Below, piece by piece: positions 1 through 9,505 of a DNA stretch of 64,000 nt. The first letter of the stretch is position 1. Each line of letters begins with the position of its first letter. Source of the stretch: Fructilactobacillus carniphilus (GTDB lineage Bacteria; Bacillota; Bacilli; Lactobacillales; Lactobacillaceae). A program made the position numbers and the translations under genes. The DNA lies in contig NZ_CP097121.1 in the NCBI RefSeq assembly GCF_024029675.1, positions 930,001 through 994,000 of the forward strand, read 5' to 3'. The notes beneath the pieces were generated by a model that saw nothing but the letters and a program-made list of their open reading frames with translations, made no database searches and was not told the origin of the DNA.

Positions 1-1106
1 TTCCCGACGTAGGTTAAGTGCCCTAATTTGGTTCCATCTCCGATATGGGACTTCTTCACCTCGCAGAAGTTGCCAATGTGGACATGTTCACCAATCACAG
101 CGCCCGGCCGCAGGTGGCTGTTCGGACCAATGTCTGAATGGGCACCCATTTCTGCTTCTTCCAGCGTTGAGGACGTAACGGTAACATCGTCATGAATTAC
201 GGTGTTGACCAGTTTCGAGTTTGCACCAATCACACAGTCTTTCCCAATCTTAGTTCCCTGCTGTAACTGTACCCCTGGTTCAATGATGGTATCAGGTCCA
301 ATTTCGATATCAGCGTCAATGTAGGTTGAGTCCGGATCAATAATGGTAACCCCATTGTTCATGTGGGATTCATTAATCCGTTGTTGCATCACTTTGGTAG
401 CGGCAGCTTGCGCCACTCGATTGTTTACACCCATTGATTCGGAAAAATCAGCCATTTTATAAGCGGCAATGGTGTCACCCTGCTGCTTTAAGACCTCGAT
501 GGCATCCGTCAGGTAGTATTCCCCCTGCGCGTTGTCATTGTTAGTATCATGCAGCGCTGCAAACAACTTCTGATTATCAAACACATAGACTCCCGTGTTA
601 ATTTCGTGAATCGTTTTTTCTTCGGAATCAGCGTCTTTTTCTTCGACGATTTTTTCCACGATGCCAAGATCGTTGCGCACAATCCGACCGTAGCCAGTTG
701 GATCAGGCGCCATCGACGTTAAAATTGTCGCCGTAGCTTTTTTATCTTCATGATAGGCAAAGAGGTTTTTCAACGTCGTAGCGGTAAAGAGTGGTGTGTC
801 CCCACTAATTACTAGCGTCGTTCCCTCGGCATTCTTTAACAGTGGTTCGGCCCGTAACACAGCATCTCCCGTTCCCAGCTGTTGGTCTTGCACCACGTAC
901 TTGGTCCGGTCGCCCAGTTCTTCTTTCACAGCTTCAGCTCCAAAGCCAACCACCGTGACAATTTGATCCATGTCCAGTTGACTCACTTGGGTTAACACAT
1001 GATCCACCATCGATTTTCCGCAAATCCGGTGCAACACTTTGTAAAGTTTCGATCTCATCCGCGTTCCCTTACCAGCTGCGAGGATGATTGTATTTCTTGT
1101 TCCCAT
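1..1106 (-). CDS. glmU: Bifunctional GlmU, N-terminal part (cut by window start)
   Basis: Makes UDP-N-acetylglucosamine for peptidoglycan and teichoic acids: the C-terminal half acetylates glucosamine-1-phosphate and the N-terminal half transfers the uridylyl group. The first residues read [17 protein letters not shown], with the glycine-rich nucleotidyltransferase loop (LAAGKGTRM). About 368 of the usual ~455-460 residues are present. The part nearest the window edge shows the repeated small/hydrophobic pattern of the left-handed beta-helix. The ATG at 1104-1106 was chosen because AGGAG stands just upstream, overlapping the purR stop. This gives a purR-glmU transcription unit, a common order in Firmicutes. 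The C-terminus lies outside the window. Confidence 0.95.
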   Translation of the reverse strand, partial: MGTRNTIILAAGKGTRMRSKLYKVLHRICGKSMVDHVLTQVSQLDMDQIVTVVGFGAEAVKEELGDRTKYVVQDQQLGTGDAVLRAEPLLKNAEGTTLVISGDTPLFTATTLKNLFAYHEDKKATATILTSMAPDPTGYGRIVRNDLGIVEKIVEEKDADSEEKTIHEINTGVYVFDNQKLFAALHDTNNDNAQGEYYLTDAIEVLKQQGDTIAAYKMADFSESMGVNNRVAQAAATKVMQQRINESHMNNGVTIIDPDSTYIDADIEIGPDTIIEPGVQLQQGTKIGKDCVIGANSKLVNTVIHDDVTVTSSTLEEAEMGAHSDIGPNSHLRPGAVIGEHVHIGNFCEVKKSHIGDGTKLGHLTYVG

Positions 1107-1118
1107 CTTTTCCTACTC

Positions 1119-1952
1119 CTACTTGCTTGAGCCAAAAATTTTTTCGTCGTAATTACCCTTAGTAATCCGCATTTCCCCGTCATCCTGGTTCTCCATTTTA
1201 ACCAGAGACGTGTAGTTTCCCACGTTTTGTTGCCCGCTTTGGTAGGCCCCTTCGGCAAAGAAGGTGCTACCCACCAGGTTACAGTCAAACTCTTCAATCA
1301 GGGAGGTCAAACCGTTGATAGTTCCTCCACCGTGAATAAAGTCATCCACGATTAAGACGTTCGCCCCTTGGTCAAGGCTCCGCTTTGAAATCGTCATCCG
1401 TTTGATTTTCTTACTGGAACCAGATACGTAGTTCACACTCACGGTCGAACCTTCGGTAATGTTAGTGTCGTGACGCGCGATTACCAGTGGCACGTTCAAA
1501 TAAGACGATGCTGCTTGGGCAATCGGAATTCCCCGCGTGGCTACCGTTAGTACCGCATCCACGCGTTGGTTAAGGTACTGGGTTGCAATCATCCGTCCCA
1601 GATAACGTAGCTTGTCTGGATCACCTAAAATATCTGACATGTAGACGTACCCACCGGGCAATAATCGTTGCGAGTTATTTAGAATTTCAATTACCTCATC
1701 CATGAACTCGTCGGCGGCTTCCTTTAAAATATAGGGAATGTATTTAGCTCCCCCAGCTGCGCCGGGAACCGTTTCGACTAACCCGATTCCCCGGTCCTGA
1801 AAGGTCCGTTTTAAGATGGTTAAGTCTTCACTAATGGAAGATTTGGCAGAATCGTAACGTTGTGCAAAAAACGTCAACGGAATCAGTGCATGGGGTCGAT
1901 TTAACAGATAATCGGTCATATCGACCAATCGTTCACTTCGTTTAATTTTCAT
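1119..1952 (-). CDS. purR: Purine operon repressor PurR
   Basis: Gram-positive purine repressor of 277 residues, the normal family length. An N-terminal winged helix (about residues 1-75) is followed by a phosphoribosyltransferase-fold domain. That domain keeps the PRPP-binding motif VLIVDDFIHGGGT near residue 200. In this family the domain senses PRPP, which releases the repressor from DNA when purines are needed. The gene heads the purR-glmU unit. A perfect PurBox half-site lies 45 bp upstream, between plausible promoter elements, so autorepression is likely. No oddities seen. Confidence 0.96.
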   Translation of the reverse strand: MKIKRSERLVDMTDYLLNRPHALIPLTFFAQRYDSAKSSISEDLTILKRTFQDRGIGLVETVPGAAGGAKYIPYILKEAADEFMDEVIEILNNSQRLLPGGYVYMSDILGDPDKLRYLGRMIATQYLNQRVDAVLTVATRGIPIAQAASSYLNVPLVIARHDTNITEGSTVSVNYVSGSSKKIKRMTISKRSLDQGANVLIVDDFIHGGGTINGLTSLIEEFDCNLVGSTFFAEGAYQSGQQNVGNYTSLVKMENQDDGEMRITKGNYDEKIFGSSK

Positions 1953-1975
1953 AATTTCACCTCATTATAGATTTA

Positions 1976-2032
1976 TCCTACTGAAATTTTAGCATAATTG
2001 TTCGGTTTTTACGTCAAAACACGTAAATTTAT
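1976..2032 (-). promoter_or_regulatory. purR promoter with PurBox
   Basis: On the minus strand the 13-mer AAAACCGAACAAT at 1997-2009 fits the PurR consensus AWWWCCGAACWWT at every position. It lies between a TTGACG -35-like hexamer (about 2010-2015) and TATGCT/TAAAAT -10-like sequences (about 1985-1996). A second, much weaker inverted arm may lie near 2018-2030. The position suggests autorepression. The match is seen directly; its function is inferred from the family. Confidence 0.75.
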
Positions 2033-2154
2033 CTAAAAATTAAATTAAACGAGAGAAATCGCTAACGTTCGTCAAAAAAATTCTCCTAAAAAGCTTGATT
2101 TTTGGATTAGCCCGGGTCGTGTTAGGATAGAGGAAACGAAACTAAGGTGGTGAA

Positions 2155-2367
2155 GTGACATTGAAACGTTGGAAAGCAATGCTCGTGATTGAAATCCTGA
2201 GCCTCCTTGTCTTGATTGCTGCGCTCACCATGCGTCATCCTAATGCAGTCTTAGGCGCCGCTCCACTTCCTTTACGGCTCACCGGGTTGGTGGTCATTCT
2301 GGTCATCTATGGCATCATTTTTGGACTCCAATATCTCTGGTACCGGTCCTTACACCGAAAAAATTAA
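2155..2367 (+). CDS. Small membrane protein of unknown function
   Basis: A 70-residue protein with two predicted membrane segments (about residues 9-26 and 40-62), a short loop between them and a basic tail (YRSLHRKN). The start is GTG at 2155 with AAGGTGG four bases upstream; a TTG at 2161 has better spacing and could be the true start. The gene stands alone, divergent from purR and convergent with the metal ABC permease, and a bidirectional terminator follows its stop. I do not recognise the family. Confidence 0.6.
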   Translation: MTLKRWKAMLVIEILSLLVLIAALTMRHPNAVLGAAPLPLRLTGLVVILVIYGIIFGLQYLWYRSLHRKN

Positions 2368-2368
2368 G

Positions 2369-2406
2369 AAAAGAGGCTACAGAAAATTAATTCTGCAGCC
2401 TCTTTT
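2369..2406. terminator. Bidirectional terminator
   Basis: An inverted repeat with 16-base arms (2369-2384 and 2391-2406) and one mismatch has A-rich and T-rich flanks. It sits between convergent genes ending at 2367 and 2409 and can serve both. Confidence 0.85.
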
Positions 2407-2408
2407 AG

Positions 2409-3206
2409 TTAGGACCGTTCTTTTAAATAATTGTAGCCAAGGGCTAAAAAGTACAGCGCACATTCAATCGTCGCAATGAAGAAACTGACGGGCAGGTTCG
2501 TGACGTACCCTAGGTATAGTCCTAACCAAACTCCTAGTAAGCCACAGCCAATCGCCACGGCAATCATGCCACTCACCGAGTGGGCAAAGTACTTGGCACT
2601 TGCTGCTGGTAGCGTTAACAGGATAAAGATTAATAGAGACCCCACGATTTGGGCCGCAACGGACACACTCAAAGCTAGTAGCAATAAAAAGATCACTGAC
2701 ATTAAACTGCTATGAACGTGCTGAGCACTAGCGCCCACAGGATCAAACGAGTCAAACTTCAGGTTACGGTAAATTACAAATAAAATTAGTAAGACAATGA
2801 CTGCTAACACTAACATCTGGTAAACGTCCGCGGGACTAATCCCGACAACGCTCCCAAACAAGATGTTGGTTGCATAACTAGCACTTTTATTGGAGAGGGC
2901 CAAGAAGAGGACTCCCAACCCGATAAACAGCCCAGAAATGGCACTAATTGAGTTCTCCCGGCGGGCTGCTTTGGTGCTCATCCGGCCCACTAGAACTGAG
3001 CTGACCATCGTAAAGAGCAGCATTCCGTTTAAAGGCGTGATGCCCACAAACATTCCAAAGGACGCCCCGGCAAAACCAATTTCTGACAGCGTATGGGTCA
3101 AAAAAGACATGTTACGAGCCACCACGAAGACGCCGATGAACCCACAGACAATTGCAATCATGGTACTAGCCAGGTAAGCATTCCGCATAAAATCAAAACT
3201 AAACAT
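2409..3206 (-). CDS. Metal ABC transporter permease (ZnuB/AdcB-like)
   Basis: Membrane subunit of an ABC importer of the ABC-3 family, which takes up zinc, manganese or iron. The protein is about 265 residues of almost continuous hydrophobic helices (8-9 segments), typical for the family, and begins MFSFDFMRNAYLASTMIA. The start at 3206 was chosen because AAGGAGGAGAA precedes it; a longer in-frame ORF to 3293 has no ribosome site and lies inside the ATPase gene. It overlaps the ATPase stop by 8 bp, so the two are translationally coupled. The metal is not determinable from sequence alone. No substrate-binding lipoprotein lies alongside. Confidence 0.88.
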   Translation of the reverse strand: MFSFDFMRNAYLASTMIAIVCGFIGVFVVARNMSFLTHTLSEIGFAGASFGMFVGITPLNGMLLFTMVSSVLVGRMSTKAARRENSISAISGLFIGLGVLFLALSNKSASYATNILFGSVVGISPADVYQMLVLAVIVLLILFVIYRNLKFDSFDPVGASAQHVHSSLMSVIFLLLLALSVSVAAQIVGSLLIFILLTLPAASAKYFAHSVSGMIAVAIGCGLLGVWLGLYLGYVTNLPVSFFIATIECALYFLALGYNYLKERS

Positions 3207-3897
3207 GTTGTTCTCCTCCTTGATATTCACTAACCTGCAGCTGATCAATCGGTCCAAATTGGTATCCATCTGGTTGTAACAACAGATAGTCATCCGAAAA
3301 CTGTTTGGCTAGCGGAATATCATGAGTCACAGAAATTACCGTCACCCCGGTTTGCTGGTTGAGCTTGCGCACCAAACGCAGTAGCTGCTCCTTCGCAATC
3401 GGGTCCAAACTCGCCGTGGATTCATCTAAAATCAACAAATCCGGTTGCATGGTGAGTGCCTGGGCTAAATAAGCCCGTTGCTTTTCTCCCCCAGACGTCC
3501 GCCCTAACGGCTCATTTTGCAGTTTGGTCAGGTCTGTTTCTGCCAGGACATCGGTCAACCGTTTCCGTTCCTGCGGTTTCAGCCAAGGGAGCAGCGAATG
3601 GGTAAAGTTAAGCGCCACAAAGTTCTTCACTGATAACGGGTATTCATCATCAATGTTACGAAATTGGGGCACATACCCAATCCGGATTGCTTTGCGATTA
3701 GGAAAAAACTCTACGCTACCATGGGTCGGTTTTAACTGTCCGAGAATAATCCGGACTAACGTGGTTTTTCCTACCCCATTTTCTCCCACAATGCTCAAAA
3801 AACGTCCCCGGTGGAGTTTGAAGTTCAGATTATTTAAAACGCGTTTCTCGGTGAATTGCTCCTGCAAATCGTGTGTTGACAAAATTAGGTCGTCCAT
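3199..3897 (-). CDS. Metal ABC transporter ATP-binding protein (ZnuC/AdcC-like)
   Basis: Cytoplasmic ATPase of 232 residues driving the permease at 2409-3206. It shows Walker A (GENGVGKTT), a signature segment reading TSGGEKQR in place of LSGGQ, Walker B (LLILDEST) and the switch histidine in VISVTHD. A good ribosome site (GGAGG) precedes the ATG. It is the first gene of a two-gene unit. Family membership points to zinc or manganese uptake. Metalloregulator sites such as a Zur/AdcR box are not evident upstream. Confidence 0.88.
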   Translation of the reverse strand: MDDLILSTHDLQEQFTEKRVLNNLNFKLHRGRFLSIVGENGVGKTTLVRIILGQLKPTHGSVEFFPNRKAIRIGYVPQFRNIDDEYPLSVKNFVALNFTHSLLPWLKPQERKRLTDVLAETDLTKLQNEPLGRTSGGEKQRAYLAQALTMQPDLLILDESTASLDPIAKEQLLRLVRKLNQQTGVTVISVTHDIPLAKQFSDDYLLLQPDGYQFGPIDQLQVSEYQGGEQHV

Positions 3898-3965
3898 CGT
3901 TGTGCCTCCAGACCGCTTACTGTGATAATCGTCATTTAAGTATAAGCTACCGAAAAATAGAAATA

Positions 3966-3990
3966 AAAAAAAGACCCTTGCAGTCTTTTT
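3966..3990 (-). terminator. Terminator of veg
   Basis: An 8-bp perfect stem (AAAAAGAC with GTCTTTTT) and a T-run directly follow the veg stop on the minus strand. Confidence 0.8.
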
Positions 3991-4001
3991 AATTTGGTTA
4001 T

Positions 4002-4232
4002 TTACATAAATGTAACTTGAATATCTTTGGTTAAGATCTTGGTGTAGGTAAATGAAGCGTGTGCAGGTTGCTCACTTGAATCAAGATCAACAATAAATAC
4101 CGCTGGAAAAACCTCCACGAGGACTCCATCGTATTCATTCGTTCGTTTTCTCCCAGCTTGCTCAATAACTTTAATGTCACTGCCAAGGTGGTCTTGAATC
4201 CAATCTCTGATATCCGGCAAATTCATTTGCAT
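4002..4232 (-). CDS. veg: Veg family protein
   Basis: A 76-residue protein of the Veg family (DUF1021). In Bacillus it is highly expressed and linked to biofilm matrix gene control; its role in lactobacilli is not established. Recognisable features are the N-terminal helix MNLPDIRDWIQDHLG, a basic stretch GRKRTNEYDGVLVEVFPAVF, and a C-terminal beta segment ending DIQVTFM. The start at 4232 has GAGGTG at good spacing; an ATG two codons later is possible. It lies downstream of rsmA, as in Bacillus, and its terminator follows at once. Confidence 0.88.
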   Translation of the reverse strand: MQMNLPDIRDWIQDHLGSDIKVIEQAGRKRTNEYDGVLVEVFPAVFIVDLDSSEQPAHASFTYTKILTKDIQVTFM

Positions 4233-4291
4233 TACAAATCACCTCACAAAGTGCATTGTACCACAAAAACGCCGGGATGTAAAGCATTCTC

Positions 4292-5179
4292 CTATTTCAA
4301 CAGTCCGACTTTGTGAAATTCGTTGGTCAGGGTAATAAACTGACTAACTCCCAGGGCTTGGGGACGAACGTTCGGTTCAATTCCAACTGTCGAAAGCACC
4401 GTCCGAATCGTGTCCTTCGTCGCCGGCTGTTTATCAAAGACCGACTGTAAGTTGTTCCAGAGGGTTTTACGCCGGTGCATGAAGCAGCCATGGACAAAGG
4501 AGAAGAAGGTCGATTGACTGTAGGCAGTTGCTTGGTCAGCGGAACGGGGCGTTAACTTGACCACCGCGGAATCAACCTTGGGGGCCGGGATAAACGATTT
4601 TTTCGACACTTCCAGCGCAATCTCTACCTGATACAGGTACTGGGTCATCACACTTAATGCTCCGTAGTCATGCGAATTCGATCGCGCCACCAGGCGACTA
4701 GCAACTTCCTTTTGCATCATCAAAACAATCGTCGCAAAGTGCACCTGCCCCTTTAAAAAGTTCATCAAAATCGGTTTGGTGATGTAATACGGTAGATTGG
4801 CCACGGCCTTTAACTGATGTTGACCATCCAGCCGTTCAGCTAGCACTTCTGGGACGTTGGCCTGTAAAAAGTCCTGGTTAACAATCGTGACGTTCTGGTA
4901 GTCAGCAAGCGTTTCAGCTAGCACGGGCATCAAGTTCTGGTCAATTTCAAACGCTAAGACCTGGTGGGCGCGTTGGGCAATCTGTTCAGTCAGAGCGCCG
5001 ATTCCTGGTCCAATTTCGACCACGTCGTCCTGCTCCGTCACGTCTGCGGCGGTCACAATCCCCTCCAGGACGTTTAAATCGTCCAAGAAGTTTTGGCCTA
5101 GGCTTTTCTTGGCACTTAAATGATACTGATTTAGGATACCAAGCGTCCGGTTTCTAGTCCCGATGGCTGGTTGATTCAT
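4292..5179 (-). CDS. rsmA: 16S rRNA dimethyladenosine methyltransferase RsmA (KsgA)
   Basis: Dimethylates the two adjacent adenosines in the 3' terminal hairpin of 16S rRNA during small-subunit maturation. The 295 residues match the family length. The SAM-binding motif I is VVEIGPGIGALTE near residue 55, and the adenosine-binding NLPYYIT motif follows mid-protein. The C-terminal helical domain contains the conserved HRRKTLWNN. The ATG at 5179 has GGAGGAAC upstream and overlaps the end of rnmV by 26 bp, so the two are coupled. Confidence 0.97.
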   Translation of the reverse strand: MNQPAIGTRNRTLGILNQYHLSAKKSLGQNFLDDLNVLEGIVTAADVTEQDDVVEIGPGIGALTEQIAQRAHQVLAFEIDQNLMPVLAETLADYQNVTIVNQDFLQANVPEVLAERLDGQHQLKAVANLPYYITKPILMNFLKGQVHFATIVLMMQKEVASRLVARSNSHDYGALSVMTQYLYQVEIALEVSKKSFIPAPKVDSAVVKLTPRSADQATAYSQSTFFSFVHGCFMHRRKTLWNNLQSVFDKQPATKDTIRTVLSTVGIEPNVRPQALGVSQFITLTNEFHKVGLLK

Positions 5180-5738
5180 GCGTTGTTCCTCCTTCTAGGT
5201 GCGTAAGGGCTTCGTTAAATTGCTCCTTGGTAATCCCAAACATCCGCAGCCGGCGTTGCAGCTGTTTCGCGTTCACATATCCGAGGTGCAGATACTCACC
5301 AAGCTCCAAGCGACGTTGCTTGGCGGCGTGATTTCCCACTAAATTAGCGGCCATCAACTCTTCCCGGCTAATGACCTCCGGGTTACTGTCACTTTCCGTG
5401 TACACCTGGGCTAAGGCCTCGCGAATGGCAGCGGGAGAAGCGTGCTCCACCCCCAGCGAACCGTGGGCCTTATCGGGAGCCGCAGCGTGTTTATCCAAAA
5501 AAGCGTGTTTGGCCTCGGGAATTTCGTCCGCAATGATGCGGCGAATCTTTTCGCCCGAAAAATCGGGGTCGGTGAACACAATTACTCCGCGAGTTTGCGC
5601 CAGTCGGTCAATCAGGGCCAGCGTTTCGTCGCTAATTGCCGAACCCCGGGTTTCAATCGTGTCGGCATCCACGGCCTGTTGAATCCGCTCGGTATCTGAT
5701 TTACCTTCGACCACTAAGACTTCCTTAATTCGTTTCAT
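5154..5738 (-). CDS. rnmV: Ribonuclease M5
   Basis: Matures the 5S rRNA precursor. The 194 residues contain an N-terminal Toprim domain with VVEGKSDTERIQ (catalytic glutamate), FTDPDFSGEKIRR (DPD metal site) and a C-terminal helical domain of the M5 type. It lies between tatD and rsmA with overlaps on both sides (14 bp with tatD, 26 bp with rsmA), the standard Firmicutes order. A 5S gene substrate is present in this window at 20.7-20.8 kb. Confidence 0.96.
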   Translation of the reverse strand: MKRIKEVLVVEGKSDTERIQQAVDADTIETRGSAISDETLALIDRLAQTRGVIVFTDPDFSGEKIRRIIADEIPEAKHAFLDKHAAAPDKAHGSLGVEHASPAAIREALAQVYTESDSNPEVISREELMAANLVGNHAAKQRRLELGEYLHLGYVNAKQLQRRLRMFGITKEQFNEALTHLEGGTTHESTSHRD

Positions 5739-6513
5739 CTAAATCTTCCAATCCAAAAATCCGGTTTGTGTTTTTAAAGGTAGCCGCAGCAATTTCGTCC
5801 GGATCGACGTCCTTATACCGCGCAATTGCTTCCAGAGTGTACAACGTGTAACCCGGTTGGTTTTCGTCCCCACGCAGTGGCTCTGGCGCTAAGTACGGGG
5901 CATCCGTTTCCACTAGTAACCGCTCCATTGGCGTCTGGCGGACCGCTTCGTGCACTTCCTTCGTCTTCTTAAAACTAGCCACGCCACTGTAAGACAGCAT
6001 CATGCCGAGGTCTAAAAAGCGCTGCATCCACTCCACGTCTCCGTTGAAGCTGTGGATAATGCCGCCAACCGTTTCGATGTGTTCCTCACGTAAAATCCGA
6101 TAGGTATCTTCAAAGGCATCCCGATTATGCACCGAGATCGGCAGGTTGATTTCCTTTGCGAGCCGAATTTGTTGCCGAAAAACGTTCTGTTGCGTGGTTC
6201 GATCCACTCGGGTTTGGTGGTAGTCTAGACCAATTTCTCCCAGGGCGACAACTTGATCATCTTGTAATTGGGTCCGCAAGATTTTTTCTGCCGCCTGATC
6301 GTAACCATCTGCATCTTCGGGGTGCCACCCAACAATCGCCACGATCCCCGGATATTGATGGGCCAATTCAAGCGCACGCTGGTTCAAGGCGAGGTTCGAC
6401 CCCACGTTGGCCATCCGCACGACCCCGAGCCGGTGGGCGTGTTCAATTAGTTCGTCCTCCCGCCCAGCAAAGGTGGCATCGTTTAAATGAGTATGAGAAT
6501 CAAAGATTTGCAT
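5725..6513 (-). CDS. tatD: TatD family metal-dependent DNase
   Basis: A 262-residue TIM-barrel hydrolase of the TatD family. The metal-binding motifs are all visible: DSHTHLND at residues 5-12, GEIGLDYH near residue 93, a histidine in SVHNRDA, and ETDAPYLAP near residue 203. In other bacteria the family shows 3'-5' exonuclease activity on DNA/RNA. It lies downstream of metG after a terminator and is coupled to rnmV. Confidence 0.95.
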   Translation of the reverse strand: MQIFDSHTHLNDATFAGREDELIEHAHRLGVVRMANVGSNLALNQRALELAHQYPGIVAIVGWHPEDADGYDQAAEKILRTQLQDDQVVALGEIGLDYHQTRVDRTTQQNVFRQQIRLAKEINLPISVHNRDAFEDTYRILREEHIETVGGIIHSFNGDVEWMQRFLDLGMMLSYSGVASFKKTKEVHEAVRQTPMERLLVETDAPYLAPEPLRGDENQPGYTLYTLEAIARYKDVDPDEIAAATFKNTNRIFGLEDLDETN

Positions 6514-6548
6514 GACAAACCTCCCTTTCGTGATTACTGGTTAAAACC

Positions 6549-6575
6549 AAAAAAGTTTCACGAATTCGTGAAACT
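6549..6575 (-). terminator. metG terminator (22-bp perfect palindrome)
   Basis: A perfect 22-bp palindrome at 6554-6575, centred on GAATTC, is followed on the minus strand by a T-run (6549-6554). This is a good intrinsic terminator between metG and tatD. Its arms (GTTTCACG and CGTGAAAC) resemble parS arms; see findings. Confidence 0.85.
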
Positions 6576-6584
6576 AATTGGTGA

Positions 6585-8621
6585 TTATGCTAATGTGCTG
6601 CCGTTTGGCAAGGAAGCGTCGACCATTACCAGTTGCACGTCTCCATTGGCTTTTTCAACGGATAACAACATGCCCTGGCTCAGTTCGCCCCGTAGTTTAA
6701 TTGGTTTCAAGTTGGCCACGATGATGACCTTCTTGCCCACTAAGGACGCAAAATCTGGGTACCATTTGGCAATTCCAGACACAATCTGGCGTTCCCCGTC
6801 ATCACCGGCATCCAGTTTAAACTGGAGCAGTTTGTCCGCTTTGGGCACCTTGTTTACGGCTTTAATTTCTGCCACCCGGAGTTCCACCGCGTCAAACTGA
6901 TCGATGCTAATCTGATCCTTTACCTGCTTGAGCGTCGTTACTCCGACTGGTTTTTCTGCTTCGCGTTGTTTCATAGCAGCGCGACCCTTGGTCTTATCAC
7001 TGGCCGTCATCTTGTCCTTGATGTAATCAATCTCAACGTCGCGATCAACCCGAGGGAAAATTGGTTCGCCGTTTGCAATTACCTTTTTACCCTGCGGGAG
7101 GTCACTTAACTGGGCCGTGTTTAAATCAAACATTCCATCGTTTTCTAAGCCCAGTTGATTTTGAATCAGGTTCGCTGCGTTCGGCATTGCCGGACTGACT
7201 AACAATGAAATGACACGGAGACTAGCCGCCAAGTGAGCCATCACGTTGGCTAATTGGGCTTTGGCGGCGTCATCGTCAGCCTTCGCGAGGACCCATGGTT
7301 CCGTTTGGTCAATGTACTTGTTGGTTTGCCCGATTAACTTCCAAACCGCGGAGAGCGCGTCCGAGAGGTGAACTGTGTCCATTAACTCATGGTATTCCTG
7401 GGTAACCGCTTGGGCCGTCTCCTGCAGTTCTTGACTCGGGGCGTCGTCCGTATCGTGATAAGCCGGCGTCACTCCCCCTTCGTACTTGTTAATCATGGCA
7501 ACGGTCCGATTTAAGAGATTCCCGAGGTCGTTGGCCAGATCATAGTTAACCCGGTCCACGAAGTCTTCGGGGGTAAAGACCCCGTCTCCGGCAAACGGCA
7601 CGGCCTTTAATAAGTAGTACCGGGTGGCATCAAGGCCGTAACGACCAATCAAGTCCTCTGGATAAATGGCATTTCCTTTAGACTTCGACATCTTGCCGTC
7701 TTTCATCGTAATCCAGCCGTGTCCATAAATTTCTTTGGGTAACGGTAAGCCTAACGCATGCAGAATAATTGGCCAGTAAATGCAGTGGAACCGGACAATT
7801 TCTTTTCCAATCATCTGCAGGTTAGCCGGCCAGAATTTCTTAAATAAGGTATCGTTATCACTACCATAGCCAAGCGCCGTAATATAGTTGGTTAACGCAT
7901 CAATCCATACGTACACCACGTGCTTCGGATTGGCAGTTACCGGAATTCCCCAGGAAAAGGTCGTTCTCGAAACAGCAAGATCTTCTAACCCTGGTTCCAA
8001 GAAGTTTTTCACCATTTCGTGCATCCGGGAACTCGGTTGAATGAAGTCCGGGTGGTCCTGGTAGTACTGCATCAGCCAGTCAGCGTACTTACTCATCTTG
8101 AAGAAATAACATTCCTCGTTAACCAGTTGGACCTCGTTGCCAGTGGGCGCTTTTCCCCCAGTCACGTTGCCGTCTGCATCCCGGTAGACTTCTTCTAGTT
8201 GCGATTCCGTAAAGTACTCTTCGTCAGAAACTGAGTACCAACCGGAATATTGACCGAGGTAAATGTCGCCCTGATCCAGTAAGCGTTGGAAAATCCGTTG
8301 CAACGCTTGAACGTGGCGGTCATCCGTTGTTCGAATAAAATCGTCGTTAGAAACGTCCAGGTTCATCCAGAGGTCTTTAATCTGTTGAGCCATCTTATCG
8401 ACGTAAGCTTGCGGTTCCAGGCCTAGTTTCTCGGCCTTTTGTTCAATTTTTAAGCCGTGTTCATCGGTTCCCGTCAGGTAGAAGACGTCTTCACCGAGCG
8501 AACGGTGGTAACGCGCTACCATGTCGGCGGCCACCGTCGTGTACGAGTTTCCGATGTGTAAGCGTCCCGACGGATAGTAAATTGGCGTCGTGACGTAAAA
8601 AGTGGATTTTTGGTCAGCCAT
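6585..8621 (-). CDS. metG: Methionyl-tRNA synthetase
   Basis: Charges initiator and elongator tRNA-Met. The 678 residues include the class I HIGH-type motif (HIGNSYTT, near residue 22) and KMSKS (GKMSKSKGN, near residue 310). An anticodon-binding helical domain follows, then a C-terminal tRNA-binding OB domain starting near [11 protein letters not shown]. The presence of that domain is usual for Gram-positive MetG. A ribosome site (GGAGAAAG) precedes the ATG. The expected order metG-tatD-rnmV-rsmA is kept. Confidence 0.97.
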   Translation of the reverse strand: MADQKSTFYVTTPIYYPSGRLHIGNSYTTVAADMVARYHRSLGEDVFYLTGTDEHGLKIEQKAEKLGLEPQAYVDKMAQQIKDLWMNLDVSNDDFIRTTDDRHVQALQRIFQRLLDQGDIYLGQYSGWYSVSDEEYFTESQLEEVYRDADGNVTGGKAPTGNEVQLVNEECYFFKMSKYADWLMQYYQDHPDFIQPSSRMHEMVKNFLEPGLEDLAVSRTTFSWGIPVTANPKHVVYVWIDALTNYITALGYGSDNDTLFKKFWPANLQMIGKEIVRFHCIYWPIILHALGLPLPKEIYGHGWITMKDGKMSKSKGNAIYPEDLIGRYGLDATRYYLLKAVPFAGDGVFTPEDFVDRVNYDLANDLGNLLNRTVAMINKYEGGVTPAYHDTDDAPSQELQETAQAVTQEYHELMDTVHLSDALSAVWKLIGQTNKYIDQTEPWVLAKADDDAAKAQLANVMAHLAASLRVISLLVSPAMPNAANLIQNQLGLENDGMFDLNTAQLSDLPQGKKVIANGEPIFPRVDRDVEIDYIKDKMTASDKTKGRAAMKQREAEKPVGVTTLKQVKDQISIDQFDAVELRVAEIKAVNKVPKADKLLQFKLDAGDDGERQIVSGIAKWYPDFASLVGKKVIIVANLKPIKLRGELSQGMLLSVEKANGDVQLVMVDASLPNGSTLA

Positions 8622-8668
8622 GAGCTTTCTCCTTTAACCTGTTATTTTTTCATTATACAATACCTTGC

Positions 8669-9505
8669 CTAAAATAAATCCAGCTGTTCGGCAGGTAATT
8701 CTGTTCCCTGTTGGTGCAACATCCGTTGCAAGGTTAACGCGTTGGGCGCTGCGTCGTGACCGGTATTATTGTTAAAAATGACTACCACGGTATCCGCCTG
8801 CTGCGCTAACGTCTGAGCCGTCTTCGCCAGTGTTAGTAATTCCGCATCAGAGTAGTGATAGCGATACCGTTCCCGGGTGCCCTTAGCCCACTCAGTTGCA
8901 TTTTTCCCGTGAAGCCGCATAAAAGCCAAGCGCTGGTTCGTAACCACCGGCGTAAACGGAATCCCGTTCGCCGTGGCGTGGGGTTCATCCACGACTACTT
9001 CGCTCATTTGCAAGCTCTGCAAGAACGCGGCCGTGTCCCGGCTTAATTCTTCTCCATCTAACCAGGAACGGTTGCGAAACTCAACGGCGAGCGGCCAATC
9101 GCCCAACTGCTCCCGGACGGTCCGTAAGTACTGAATGTTAGCTTGGGTGCAACGAAACGAGGGCGGAAACTGAAAGAGAACGGTCAACAGTTTTCCTGCG
9201 ACGCGCATCGGTTCCAAGGCCGTTTTTAGTTCAGTAAAGCGAGCCAGCCGCATCTCATCCGTCACTTCCCCGAATCGGGGCATCGGGGTTTTCGTCATCA
9301 TGTAATTGGCCTTCACCACAAACTGAAAGTCGGCGGGTGTTTCCTGAACCCATTTTTGCACCCACTCGGGTTTGGGAATGCTGTAAAAAGCACTATCAAT
9401 TTCCACTACCGGAAAGCTCCCAGTGTATTCGGATAACGTTGCTTTCTTCTTCCCGTGGCTTAAAAGAGGGTGATCCGTCCAGGTGGTTAATCCGACCTTA
9501 ATCAT
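8669..9505 (-). CDS. DUF72 family protein
   Basis: A 278-residue DUF72 (YecE-type) protein with the family's N-terminal pattern (VGLTTWTDHPLL, EIDSAFYSIP) and the later strands LAVEFRNRSW, FMRLHG and VVIFNNN. The fold is a TIM barrel and the biochemical role is unknown. It overlaps the sirtuin stop by 4 bp (ATGA), so the two genes are translationally coupled. Confidence 0.88.
   Translation of the reverse strand: MIKVGLTTWTDHPLLSHGKKKATLSEYTGSFPVVEIDSAFYSIPKPEWVQKWVQETPADFQFVVKANYMMTKTPMPRFGEVTDEMRLARFTELKTALEPMRVAGKLLTVLFQFPPSFRCTQANIQYLRTVREQLGDWPLAVEFRNRSWLDGEELSRDTAAFLQSLQMSEVVVDEPHATANGIPFTPVVTNQRLAFMRLHGKNATEWAKGTRERYRYHYSDAELLTLAKTAQTLAQQADTVVVIFNNNTGHDAAPNALTLQRMLHQQGTELPAEQLDLF

Noticed and set aside
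6554..6575. Candidate parS
   Set aside because: The palindrome has AATT inserted between the halves and a T-run follows it, so a terminator explains it better; kept only as a finding to check.
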